Positions 7,319-15,392 of a DNA stretch of 64,000 nucleotides are shown here, one piece after another. This DNA is from Bin87 sp965261195 (GTDB lineage: Bacteria > Chloroflexota > Dehalococcoidia > Lucifugimonadales > UBA3495), in assembly GCA_965261195.1 (NCBI GenBank), contig OZ253455.1, positions 2,418,001-2,482,000 of the forward strand, read 5' to 3'. Every line of letters starts with the position of its first letter. The first letter of the stretch is position 1. The notes beneath the pieces are model-generated. The model did not search any database. It was not told the origin of the DNA and worked only from the letters and a program-made list of their open reading frames with translations. The position numbers and the translations under genes were made by a program.

Positions 7319-9715
7319 TCACCGCAGTTGCACGACCGTTACGCCACCGGCGCTGCCACCTTCGCCCGGTTCCGCAGACGCAACCAGTGGGTGTCCCGTC
7401 AGAAATTCCCGCACGGCTCGACGCAGCGCGCCGGTGCCCCTGCCGTGGACAATCTTGAGGGAGGTCATACCTTCCAGCGCGGCATCGTCCAGCAGCGAGT
7501 CGATGACCGTCAGCGCCTCATCCACGCGGTAACCGTGCAGGTTCACCTCCGGGCTCAGGGTGCGCTTGTTGGCGGGTCGGCGGTAAACCACGCCGGCGCG
7601 CTCGGCGCTGGGATGCACCCGGTCGGCCAGACGATCCAACTGGTAAACGGGGATGCGGGCGCGCATACTTCCGATCACCACTTCCACTTCCTGGTGCTGG
7701 TTGGGAATGGAAACGATTTCCACGGGTCGCGCCACGCCGCGGATATACACCCGGTCGCCGGCTTTCAATTCCTGGTACCAGGGTGGCCGTTCCACCGGTA
7801 TCGGTTCCCAATCCGCGGAGGCGACCTCGCGCTGGGTTCGGGCGAGGCGTTGGCGTTCCTCGCGCAAGCTTGTTTCGGCGCTCTCCTCGACCTGCTGGCG
7901 ATGGAGCGAGCGTTCCGCCTGCCGAATCCGGTTGACCACGCCTCCGATTTGCTGGGTCAATTCCCGGCGCGCTTCTTCCACCAGTTCCGCCTTGGTCTCC
8001 TCCACCGTTTCCAGGCGTTCCGCCGCTTCCTGCTCCCGCTGGCGCGCCGCGGCCAGGGTTTGCTCAACCTGCTGGCGTAACTCCGACACCGTAACCCGCT
8101 CTTCCTGCAGTTCCTGCAACAGGCGGTCGGTTTCGAGGTGCTCCGGCAGCAGGTGCGTTTGCGCCCCGGCAATCACCGACTCCGGCAGGCCCAACCGCGC
8201 CGCAATGGTCAGCGCGTAGCTGCGCCCCGGGACGCCGTGGGTCAGCTGATAGGTGGGTTCCAGCGTGCGGGGGTCCAAATCGACGCTGGCGTTGACCATG
8301 CCGGCCTGGTCCTGGGCCAGCCGCGCCACATTGCGGTGGTGCGTGGTCGCCACCACCATTATGTTGCGGTCGCGAAACTCCGAGAGCAACGCAGCGGCCA
8401 ACGCTGAACCTTCCTCCGGGTCGGTGGACGAACCCAGTTCGTCGATGAGGATCAGGGAGCGCGCCGTGGCCGTATCCATAATCTGCCGCAAGTTCCTGAT
8501 GTGGCTGCTGAACGTGGACAGCGATTCGATGATGCTCTGCTGGTCGCCAATGTCGGCATAGATGCCATCCAGCAGCGGTATATCGGCATCGTCGGCAGGA
8601 ACCTGCAGCCCGGCCAGCGCCATCATTGCCAGCAAACCCACGGTTTTCAGGGCTACGGTCTTGCCGCCGGCGTTGGGGCCGGTGATGAGCAGAACGCTCT
8701 GGCCGGGCCTGATATTGATGGTAGTCGGAATAATCTCCCCGGTGAGCAAGGGATGCCGGGCGCCGGTGAGCCTAAACTGACGGGGTTCGTCGAGGCCAGC
8801 CACGTGGGGAGGAACCGCCCGCAGCGCTGCTCCGTAGCGGCCTTTGGCAGCGGCCAGATCCAGCCGGCCGAGCAGGTGCAGCGCGAGCGTAATCTCTGCG
8901 GCGTAACGGCCCACCAGGGACGACAACTGACGCAGCACCCGTTCTTCTTCGCGTCGCTCCGCCAGCCGGGTTTCCCGCCAGCGGTTGCCCAGGTCGATGG
9001 CCGGCATGGGTTCGATGAACACGGTGGCGCCGCTGTCGGACACGTCGTGGATGATTCCGGGCGCCTGCCCCTTGAAATCGGTCTTGATGAGCAGCACCAT
9101 ACGCCCGTTGCGCTCGGTAACGATGTTCTCCTGTGTAACGCCCGAACGCTGGTAGCGTCGCAGCGAACGTTGCATCACATCGTTCAGGGCCGCATAGGCG
9201 GAGCGGGAATCTCGCCGCAATCGCGCCAGCTCCGGCGACGCATCATCCAGCACCTCACCGGATGGCCCGATGGCCCGGTTCACGGCGCTTTCCAAATCCG
9301 GCAGGTCGGGGAAATTCTCCGCGGTAGCTGCCAACAGGGGCAGGTCTTCCCGGTTGCCCAGGGCGTTGCGGTTCCACCGGGCCGCCGCCGCCAACGCTCC
9401 GAAGTGGCGCAGTTCTTCGCCACGCAGCACTCCACCCAACAACGCCCGCTGAACGGCCGGGCGCAGGTCCTCGGACGGTCCCAGTTCCAGTGCGCCGGTG
9501 GTGTCCAGCAGTCGGCGCGCTTCGGCGGTTTCCTGTTGCCGCATCGCCACATCGCGCTCGTCGGCCGTGGGCGCTAACTCGCCGGCGGATTCTGCGCCAA
9601 TCACGGTACGCGTGGTCGCCGCCAGCTGCTGCCTGATTTGGTCGAATTCCAGCAGCCCCAAGGCGCGCTGGAATCCGTAATCGGGTGGAATTGACTGTGT
9701 GTCCGCCATCGCCAT
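7319..9715 (-). CDS. mutS2: Endonuclease MutS2
   Basis: A 798-aa MutS2, a MutS-family ATPase. Members are reported to suppress homologous recombination and/or to split collided ribosomes. It has a MutS-like core, Walker A GPNAGGKT at about residues 346-353, Walker B LILIDELGSSTDPEEG, a long coiled-coil region (about 480-600), and a C-terminal Smr endonuclease domain with VNLHGYRVDEA and IVHGRGTGALR. Length is normal. ATG at 9715 is preferred, since TATAAT lies exactly 7 nt upstream, suggesting leaderless transcription; ATG at 9709 and one at 9742 are alternatives. It is convergent with the methyltransferase gene, 30 nt away. Confidence 0.95.
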   Translation of the reverse strand: MAMADTQSIPPDYGFQRALGLLEFDQIRQQLAATTRTVIGAESAGELAPTADERDVAMRQQETAEARRLLDTTGALELGPSEDLRPAVQRALLGGVLRGEELRHFGALAAAARWNRNALGNREDLPLLAATAENFPDLPDLESAVNRAIGPSGEVLDDASPELARLRRDSRSAYAALNDVMQRSLRRYQRSGVTQENIVTERNGRMVLLIKTDFKGQAPGIIHDVSDSGATVFIEPMPAIDLGNRWRETRLAERREEERVLRQLSSLVGRYAAEITLALHLLGRLDLAAAKGRYGAALRAVPPHVAGLDEPRQFRLTGARHPLLTGEIIPTTINIRPGQSVLLITGPNAGGKTVALKTVGLLAMMALAGLQVPADDADIPLLDGIYADIGDQQSIIESLSTFSSHIRNLRQIMDTATARSLILIDELGSSTDPEEGSALAAALLSEFRDRNIMVVATTHHRNVARLAQDQAGMVNASVDLDPRTLEPTYQLTHGVPGRSYALTIAARLGLPESVIAGAQTHLLPEHLETDRLLQELQEERVTVSELRQQVEQTLAAARQREQEAAERLETVEETKAELVEEARRELTQQIGGVVNRIRQAERSLHRQQVEESAETSLREERQRLARTQREVASADWEPIPVERPPWYQELKAGDRVYIRGVARPVEIVSIPNQHQEVEVVIGSMRARIPVYQLDRLADRVHPSAERAGVVYRRPANKRTLSPEVNLHGYRVDEALTVIDSLLDDAALEGMTSLKIVHGRGTGALRRAVREFLTGHPLVASAEPGEGGSAGGVTVVQLR

Positions 9716-9722
9716 AGGCGAA

Positions 9723-9728
9723 ATTATA
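9723..9728 (-). promoter_or_regulatory. -10 box (TATAAT) giving a probably leaderless mutS2 transcript
   Basis: A perfect TATAAT on the minus strand is followed by TTCGCCT and then the ATG at 9715, the spacing expected if transcription starts on the A of the start codon. No ribosome-binding site precedes the ATG. No convincing -35 box was found. Confidence 0.45.
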
Positions 9729-9754
9729 ACATCGGCCGGCACAGCGCCCCGGTA

Positions 9755-10036
9755 TTACAGCCCAAGTTCGCTGTGCGAGCCGAGACGTTCCAATTCAAGA
9801 TATTCGGTGTCCGGCTTGCGATAAATCAGCACTAGATCAGGTCGAATATGGCAATCTCGATAACTACTCCAACGCCCGGACAAGGCATGGTCTTGGTATC
9901 GTTCCGGAAGGATTTCGTCGTTAGCCAGCAAATTCACGACTTGCAGGAGCTCGGCATCCAATGTTGGTCGGTGTTGGCTTCTCTTTTCCCTCTTGTAGTC
10001 GCGCCTGAATGAGCGGGTGCGTCTAATCCTCTTCAT
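9755..10036 (-). CDS. YafQ-type toxin (RelE superfamily mRNA interferase)
   Basis: A 93-aa basic protein with the YafQ/RelE-ParE fold signature: an N-terminal TRSFRRDYKRE helix, HALSGRWSSYRDCHIRPDLVLIYRK in the middle (HALSG, RDCHI, DLVLIYR), and ending LERLGSHSEL. YafQ toxins are ribosome-dependent endoribonucleases; His residues in RDCHI and GSHSEL match their active-site positions. It overlaps the upstream antitoxin gene by 14 nt, the normal antitoxin-first order. The pair lies between mutS2 and the VLRF1 gene on the same strand. Confidence 0.85.
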   Translation of the reverse strand: MKRIRRTRSFRRDYKREKRSQHRPTLDAELLQVVNLLANDEILPERYQDHALSGRWSSYRDCHIRPDLVLIYRKPDTEYLELERLGSHSELGL

Positions 10037-10295
10037 CGCTATTCAAGTCGGCCATCAATTCAGCGACACTGTTGAAAGTGACCAACTCGCCGCGCTCGGC
10101 TTCCTCCAGCGCCGCTATCGTCTTCGGCCCAGGGATAAAGCAGGCAAAAGGTAACTCGCCCGCATCGGCGATGTGCCTCATCATCAAGTGCAATGCCTCG
10201 GAAATGGTCAGGCAATGGCGGTCCAATACCGCGACAACTTCATCCCAAGTCTGACGGTCAATATCTGCGCTTGCGCTGATTTTGAGGGCGCTCAT
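10023..10295 (-). CDS. DinJ/RelB-type antitoxin
   Basis: A 90-aa acidic protein. The N-terminal ribbon-helix-helix-like part (SALKISASADIDRQTWDEV...LTISEALHLMM) should bind DNA and autorepress the pair. The C-terminal region around FNSVAELMADLNSDEED is the likely toxin-neutralising tail. The ATG at 10295 is chosen because GGAGG lies about 10 nt upstream; a TTG at 10316 also opens the frame. It pairs with the YafQ-type gene through a 14-nt overlap. Confidence 0.8.
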   Translation of the reverse strand: MSALKISASADIDRQTWDEVVAVLDRHCLTISEALHLMMRHIADAGELPFACFIPGPKTIAALEEAERGELVTFNSVAELMADLNSDEED

Positions 10296-10352
10296 AATCA
10301 GGAGCCTCCAGGCCAATTGAAAACGTGTAGTGCGATCACAATATACTCTACA

Positions 10353-11144
10353 TCATCCTTCCCACCGCAACGGATAAACCCGGCACTCGTACAGCATGGC
10401 GCCCACCTCGTCCAGAGCGGCGCGTTTGGGCTCGCGAACGTCCAGCATCCGGGCCAGGGTGATGGGAGCCAGCCGTTGCAACAGGTTGGATTCCCTGATG
10501 AATCCTTCGATGGTGCTGGCTTCGCCGCCCAGCGCAACGTAATCGAATTGATCCGAGTACGAACGCCATTGCTCGGTCAGCACCTGCGACGCCTTGACGT
10601 ACAGGCGGTGAATCTGATGCTCCCGCACCCGCTGAAAACGACGTTGCGAAGTGCCGCCGGCGTGGTGTTTGCCTTTCACATAGCGGGTGTCAGTTTTGGA
10701 CACCAGCAGCTCGCGCCCGCGATACACTGCGATGGCATATCGACCCAATCGCAGCAGCGCCACGCCCACCGTGTACTCGGCGGCCAGCAACGCCCGCAGT
10801 GGCGCGTCGTCGATCCTATCTGACACCAGATTAGCGTTCAGCGGCAGCCCGGGGAGAATCGCCAGCCCGACGTTGCCGACCCGGAACGCGGCGATCCCGG
10901 TCTCCGAACGCAAGACGCGGCTGCCGGCATTTTCCAGCGTCTGTATCCACGCCAGTCCCTCCGGTTCTTTAGCCAGGGCAGTTATGGCGGCGCTCTGGTC
11001 GTCGGCAGGCAGGTAGACGGTGTAGGCCGGTGCGGAGGTTTCAGCCGCGGATTGCAGCCGGTTCAGGGCGCGGCAGACCGCTTCGGCGGAAACGGTTTGG
11101 CCGGCACGGTAACGCTGATCAATGCTGTCTCCCGGCGTGGTCAT
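10353..11144 (-). CDS. VLRF1-domain protein, putative peptidyl-tRNA hydrolase/ribosome-rescue factor
   Basis: A 263-aa protein whose central block (about residues 155-180) reads VKGKHHAGGTSQRRFQRVREH. This matches the Vms1/VLRF1 release-factor-like domain known from actinobacterial and eukaryotic ribosome-rescue factors, where the GG-x-S/Q-rich loop cleaves peptidyl-tRNA on stalled ribosomes. The region before it (about 75-155) looks like the preceding eRF1-like beta sheet; after it comes a helical tail. It stands 37 nt upstream of the antitoxin's possible TTG start, on the same strand. Domain identity rests on motif recognition; catalytic activity is inferred. Confidence 0.7.
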   Translation of the reverse strand: MTTPGDSIDQRYRAGQTVSAEAVCRALNRLQSAAETSAPAYTVYLPADDQSAAITALAKEPEGLAWIQTLENAGSRVLRSETGIAAFRVGNVGLAILPGLPLNANLVSDRIDDAPLRALLAAEYTVGVALLRLGRYAIAVYRGRELLVSKTDTRYVKGKHHAGGTSQRRFQRVREHQIHRLYVKASQVLTEQWRSYSDQFDYVALGGEASTIEGFIRESNLLQRLAPITLARMLDVREPKRAALDEVGAMLYECRVYPLRWEG

Positions 11145-11195
11145 ACCACATCATAACCGATGGTGATGGACGATACCCTTCTCGCGCGCCCGCTG

Positions 11196-11304
11196 TGTCA
11201 TTGCGAGCGCAGCGTGGCAATCTTGTCGCCGTAGCAACGGTGGTTCGCCGACGTGTGTTCAGCATCATCGAGATTGCCACGTCGTTACACTCCTCGCAAT
11301 GACA
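11196..11304. repeat. Dispersed palindromic repeat, TGTCATT...AATGACA type (copy 2)
   Basis: A 109-bp imperfect palindrome: TGTCATTGCGAGCGCAGCGT at the left, CTCCTCGCAATGACA at the right, with internal GGCAATCTTG/GAGATTGCCACGTCG arms. It is related to copy 1 at 3509-3605. It lies in the divergent gap upstream of both the VLRF1 gene and the DinB-like fusion. Confidence 0.75.
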
Positions 11305-11450
11305 AATTAACGTCGGCATTAACGTGGGCACGCATGAGACTGGGTTCGCCTTCCGGCCTTCGCTGGTATAACGCGACTGCCGGCGCAACTCCGCCAATGT
11401 GCCATAATGTTTCGCGAAATGACCGCAAAACGAACTTTCAGGTGCTGACG

Positions 11451-12596
11451 ATGGTTTCACACGAAATGCCCGACGACCCGAATGCCGGTGGCCTCACCGC
11501 TACCCAGAGGCAAGACCGCGCCCTGCGGCGTTTGGATGATGGCCACGCGGCATTCCGGGATGCGTTGTCCGGTCTGGACGAAGCGGATGCCTTCCTCGGT
11601 TCGCGCTGGTCGGTTTGGGAGGTGATGCAGCACCTGCTGACTGAGAACTTCGTGCAGGCGCTGGAAGAGATTGCGTCAGGGGAACGCGAAATGCTGCCGG
11701 CGTTCGACGGCCGGGCCAACCGAATCGCCGCCGACATTGCCCGCCTGGAATCCAACTACCAGCGATTTCGCGCCTTGATTACCGGGCTGTCTGAGAGTCA
11801 GCTGAACCTGCCGGCCACACCTCCCAACCCGGAAAACGATTTCCCCGGATTGTCGCTGCTGGACCTCATCGAGAGGGTGTCCGGGCACGAAGGCAACCAC
11901 GCCCGCCAGGTGGTGGAAACCCGGAAATTCGTCGATGCCTTTAGCTCCGCTGAACGCGCCATCACCGTGGCCGGCCTGGGCGCCGGCAACACGGCCGGGG
12001 TTCCAATGCAGACCCGAGAGTTGTTGGCCAACGCCGACTACGTGGTCGGTTCCGATCAGGCTCTGGCGACGGCACGACGCTGGATACGAGGCGTGGAACT
12101 CCGGCTACGCTCCGACAACCGTAGTGAGCTGGTCAACCGGCTGGTGCGCGACGCTCGCGCCGGCCTCTGGTCAATGGTTGTTACGCTGGGTGACCCGGCT
12201 GAATCAGCGCCAAACCTGCTGCATCGCCTGCGGCAGGACGTGAGCGTCGTATCCCTCGTGTCCGCTCCCGGATACTACCGCGCTGCGCTGAACGAAACTG
12301 GCATCTCGCCGTTGCAGGCAGTATGCACGTCCGCTGAACACGTCCACGATGGGGTTGCGCCGGCCCGCCTCCCGGAGCGGGCCACGGTCGTGTTGGGCGC
12401 CGATGGCGTCGGGACGTGGTGCGACATTGCCACCGCGCTGCTGCAATCCGGTGCGCCGGGAGATGCTGCCGTGCAGTTGGTGACCGGCCTGGCCGACCGG
12501 CCGTCGGTTACCGCGTCAACGCTGATCGAAGCGGCGAGCACTGCGGTCGGCAAGTGTCCAGCCGCGATTGATTCTGCCCTGATTCTGCCAGGGTAG
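11451..12596 (+). CDS. DinB-like domain fused to a tetrapyrrole-methylase-like domain
   Basis: A 381-aa protein with two apparent parts. The N-terminal ~160 residues look like a DinB/DUF664 four-helix bundle: RRLDDGHAAFRDALSGL, RWSVWEVMQHLL with a candidate metal His, LLDLIERVSGHEGNHARQV with further His residues. From about residue 165, ITVAGLGAGNTAGVPMQTRELLANADYVVGSD matches the start of CbiE/precorrin-type methylases, with a degenerate continuation to the C-terminus. No cobalamin genes are nearby, so classic corrin methylation is unlikely. The ATG at 11451 is a tentative start with a weak ribosome site; ATG at 11466 is an alternative. Function unknown. Confidence 0.6.
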   Translation: MVSHEMPDDPNAGGLTATQRQDRALRRLDDGHAAFRDALSGLDEADAFLGSRWSVWEVMQHLLTENFVQALEEIASGEREMLPAFDGRANRIAADIARLESNYQRFRALITGLSESQLNLPATPPNPENDFPGLSLLDLIERVSGHEGNHARQVVETRKFVDAFSSAERAITVAGLGAGNTAGVPMQTRELLANADYVVGSDQALATARRWIRGVELRLRSDNRSELVNRLVRDARAGLWSMVVTLGDPAESAPNLLHRLRQDVSVVSLVSAPGYYRAALNETGISPLQAVCTSAEHVHDGVAPARLPERATVVLGADGVGTWCDIATALLQSGAPGDAAVQLVTGLADRPSVTASTLIEAASTAVGKCPAAIDSALILPG

Positions 12597-12783
12597 CGAG
12601 CGAAATGGTAAAGACCCTGGCGGAACGACGGGTTTAGTGGCCGCTGCCGTGTCGGTGTGATAGATTGCCAGCGAGTTTGCCGGCGCCGGTACAGCCGGCG
12701 CCACGCATAGACAGACGACCCGATAGTCGGCTACACAGCGCCTATCGAACGCAAAATTGCAAAACAATAATGGAGGACGCCTG

Positions 12784-13680
12784 ATGGCTGAGCGGATTGG
12801 ATTTGTTGGGCTGGGAATCATGGGGAAGCCCATGGCCCGCAATTTGATGGCGGCTGGGTATGAACTCACCGTATATGACATTGTCGGCGAGCCGGTGGAG
12901 GAGTTGGCAACCGAGGGCGCTACGGCGGCGTCATCGCCGCGGGAGGCCACGGTCAACAACGTTAGAACCATCACCATGCTGCCCGACTCGGCGGATTCGG
13001 AGCGGGCCATCCTCGGGCCCGACGGTGTGCTGGAAGGCGCGTCGCCCGGGTCGGTGATTATCGACATGAGCAGCATTGCCCCCTCAATGTCGCAGAAGAT
13101 TGGCGTCGCCTGCGCCGACAAGGGCGTGGAATTCCTGGATGCGCCCGTGAGCGGCGGAGAGCCGGGAGCCATCGGCGGCACACTGGCCATCATGGTTGGT
13201 GGCAAGCAGTCGGTGTTCGACGACTGCGAACCTCTGCTGCAAGTAATGGGCGGCAACGTAGTGCTGACCGGAGATGTCGGAGCGGGCAACATTACCAAAT
13301 TGGCCAATCAGATTATCGTTGCCGCCAACATCGAGGCGCTGAGTGAGGCGATGGTGCTGGCTCAAAAGGCCGGCGTGGACCCGGAGCGGGTGTTCAACGC
13401 CATTCGCGGTGGGTTGGCCGGCAGCGCGGTAATGGAAGCCAAAGGCCCAATGATGTTGGATCGCAACTTCCGGGCCGGGTTCCGCATCCGGTTGCACCAG
13501 AAAGATTTGCGCAACGTGCTGCAAACTGCCGGTGAGCTAAACGTGCCGCTGCCGGTAACGGCGCTGGTTCAGCAAATGCTCGGCTCGCTGATGAACGACG
13601 GCGAGCACGACGCCGACCACTCCGCCATCCTGCACTTCATCGAGCAGATGGCCGGCGTGGAAGTAAAGCGGGGCAGCTGA
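12784..13680 (+). CDS. NAD(P)-dependent beta-hydroxyacid dehydrogenase (GarR/3-HIBADH family)
   Basis: A 298-aa soluble oxidoreductase. The N-terminal Rossmann motif GFVGLGIMGKPMARNLMAAG binds NAD(P). The substrate loop DAPVSGGEPGAIGGTLAIMVGG is typical of the tartronate-semialdehyde reductase/3-hydroxyisobutyrate dehydrogenase family. GAGNITKLANQIIVAANIEALSEA supplies the catalytic Lys (in TKLANQ) and adjacent Asn. The GarR-like loop favours 2-hydroxy-3-oxopropionate reductase over valine catabolism, but the substrate is not certain. The ATG at 12784 follows GGAGG with good spacing. It converges on an enoyl-CoA hydratase gene across a palindromic repeat. Confidence 0.88.
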   Translation: MAERIGFVGLGIMGKPMARNLMAAGYELTVYDIVGEPVEELATEGATAASSPREATVNNVRTITMLPDSADSERAILGPDGVLEGASPGSVIIDMSSIAPSMSQKIGVACADKGVEFLDAPVSGGEPGAIGGTLAIMVGGKQSVFDDCEPLLQVMGGNVVLTGDVGAGNITKLANQIIVAANIEALSEAMVLAQKAGVDPERVFNAIRGGLAGSAVMEAKGPMMLDRNFRAGFRIRLHQKDLRNVLQTAGELNVPLPVTALVQQMLGSLMNDGEHDADHSAILHFIEQMAGVEVKRGS

Positions 13681-13744
13681 TCACCCTCACCCCTAGATCG
13701 GGTCTGGGGCAAGCTCTGGCCCTCTCCCGTCAAGGGAGAGGGGA
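13681..13744. repeat. CCCTCACCCC-type repeat with CCCTCTCCC/GGGAGAGGG hairpin
   Basis: The spacer starts with CCCTCACCCCTAG and ends with the hairpin CCCTCTCCC-gtcaa-GGGAGAGGG (about 13721-13743). It fills the gap between two convergent genes, so it may terminate both. Related arms occur near 3466, 27219 and 47886. Confidence 0.6.
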
Positions 13745-13747
13745 TCA

Positions 13748-14569
13748 TTAATCCGGAAAGCGGCCCCGACTCCATTCCAGCGCGGCCCGCAGCCCGCTCT
13801 CAGCCCGGATCCGGCTGAATTCAGCCTGTTCGGGCGTCTCGGCGGTGTCGAACTGGGTCATCAGTTCCAAGTTGTGGTGCAGCGCGGAAACGAAACCGGC
13901 AGACTCCAGCGCCCGGTTGATGGACAACTTGGTGGTCTTGATGCCGATGGCCGAAATGCCGCGCATCTTCTGGGCGACTCGTTCGCATTCCACCATCAAC
14001 TGATCATGAGGCACCACGCGGTTGACCATGCCGATGCGGGCGGCTTCGTGCGCGTCGATGATGTCCCCGGTAAGCATCATCTCTTTGGCCATCGCAAGAT
14101 TGACCGAGTAGGGAGTCATCAGGAACGGCGCGCCGTAGCCGAGGCGTATTTCCGGCTCACCCAGCATGGCACGGTCAGAGGCAATTTTCACATCGCAAAC
14201 CTGCACCAATTCGCAGGCGCCGCCCAGAGCGTAGCCGTTAACGGCCGCTATAACCGGCTTGCTCAGGTTCCACACCATGAGGAACGTGTCGATGCTGGCT
14301 TTGAGGCGCGAACGCCGCCCGTCCACGGACAGCCGTTCACCGGTGGCGCTCTCGGCGGCTTCCGATTCGATGTCGAAGCCGGCCGAGAACGCCCGCCCGG
14401 CGCCAGTAAGGATAACCACCCGCACGTCGGGGTTGGCCTCGATTCCTTCCAGGGCCTCACGAAACTCGGCCATCAGCGTTTGGCTGAGGGCGTTGAGCTT
14501 CTCCGGACGATTGAGCGTGAGGTATCCGATTCCATCCCGCTCATCGTATAGCAGTGTCGCAAAGGCCAT
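13748..14569 (-). CDS. Enoyl-CoA hydratase/isomerase family protein
   Basis: A 273-aa crotonase-fold enzyme acting on an acyl-CoA. AGRAFSAGFDIESE forms the first oxyanion-hole segment. KPVIAAVNGYALGGACELVQVCD forms the second, and GEPEIRLGYGA supplies the likely acid/base Glu region. Length is normal. The ribosome site is weak (AAGAAG). It is the last gene of a likely minus-strand run, RraA-like then cyclophilin then this gene, with gaps of 23 nt each. Hydration in a degradative pathway is plausible but the exact substrate is unknown. Confidence 0.88.
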   Translation of the reverse strand: MAFATLLYDERDGIGYLTLNRPEKLNALSQTLMAEFREALEGIEANPDVRVVILTGAGRAFSAGFDIESEAAESATGERLSVDGRRSRLKASIDTFLMVWNLSKPVIAAVNGYALGGACELVQVCDVKIASDRAMLGEPEIRLGYGAPFLMTPYSVNLAMAKEMMLTGDIIDAHEAARIGMVNRVVPHDQLMVECERVAQKMRGISAIGIKTTKLSINRALESAGFVSALHHNLELMTQFDTAETPEQAEFSRIRAESGLRAALEWSRGRFPD

Positions 14570-14592
14570 GCTTCTTACTCGCCGAGGTCGTA

Positions 14593-15369
14593 CTACGGGC
14601 CGATTATTTCCACCGACTGAATTACTACCGGGGATACCGGGGATGAATCTTCTCCGCTGGGAAGTGTCTCCGCAGTGGCGATGGCGTCAATAGTTTCCAG
14701 ACCGGCAATGGCCTGGCCGAAGATGGTGTAGTCGGACGATAGACCGTAGTCAGCGTGCATCAGGAAAAACTGGCTGCCATTGGTATTTGGGCCGGAATTG
14801 GCCATCGCCATAGTACCCCGAGTATATGGCCGGCTAACCGGTTCATCAGCAAACTGATAGCCCGGCCCTCCGGCGCCCGTTCCAGTGGGGTCTCCGCCCT
14901 GGATCATAAAGCCGTCGATAACGCGGTGAAATATCACGTTGTCATAGAAGCCTTCCCGAGCCAGGAACACGAAGTTGTTGACGGTTCTGGGAGCTTCCTG
15001 GGCTAGTAATTCCACGGTGATAGGACCCGCAGACGTGTTGATGACGGCAGTATAGGGGGCGGCAGAGTCGATGACTTGCGTTGGCGGCACGCTCCACTGC
15101 TTTAGGGACCGACCGCCGGACACCTGCACTTGGGGCGTGGAGGCCATGGCGCCGCTGTCAGCGGTGGTGGTTGGCTGAGACGGATTCGAGACCGTGCCGG
15201 ACCCCGGTTGACCGGCGCCGGCAACGGTTGGCTGGACTTCGACAGCCGGGGATTCGGTGGGTTCCGCTGGCCCGAATGGGGAGTTTTCCAGAAAAGTGCA
15301 GGCAGTCAACGCCAACGCGGCAACGCCAACGAGGAGCATTATGGTCAGGATTTTTACAGGCATGGTCAT
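14593..15369 (-). CDS. Cyclophilin-type peptidyl-prolyl isomerase lipoprotein
   Basis: A 258-aa exported folding catalyst. The N-terminus has a basic start, a hydrophobic stretch and a lipobox LALTAC near residue 23, so it is probably lipid-anchored on the outer face of the membrane. A Pro/Thr/Ser-rich linker follows. The C-terminal cyclophilin domain begins at about residue 105: APRTVNNFVFLAREGFYDNVIFHRVIDGFMIQGGDP (FHRVI, QGGDP) and GTMAMANSGPNTNGSQFFLM. The ATG at 15369 is chosen because upstream codons do not extend the signal sensibly. Catalytic Arg and Gln/Phe positions are present, so activity is likely. Confidence 0.9.
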   Translation of the reverse strand: MTMPVKILTIMLLVGVAALALTACTFLENSPFGPAEPTESPAVEVQPTVAGAGQPGSGTVSNPSQPTTTADSGAMASTPQVQVSGGRSLKQWSVPPTQVIDSAAPYTAVINTSAGPITVELLAQEAPRTVNNFVFLAREGFYDNVIFHRVIDGFMIQGGDPTGTGAGGPGYQFADEPVSRPYTRGTMAMANSGPNTNGSQFFLMHADYGLSSDYTIFGQAIAGLETIDAIATAETLPSGEDSSPVSPVVIQSVEIIGP

Positions 15370-15392
15370 CTTTATCAATCGTCTACAACGGT

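Noticed and set aside
8501..9577. 358-aa plus-strand frame
   Set aside because: Antisense to mutS2, which has unmistakable domains on the minus strand.
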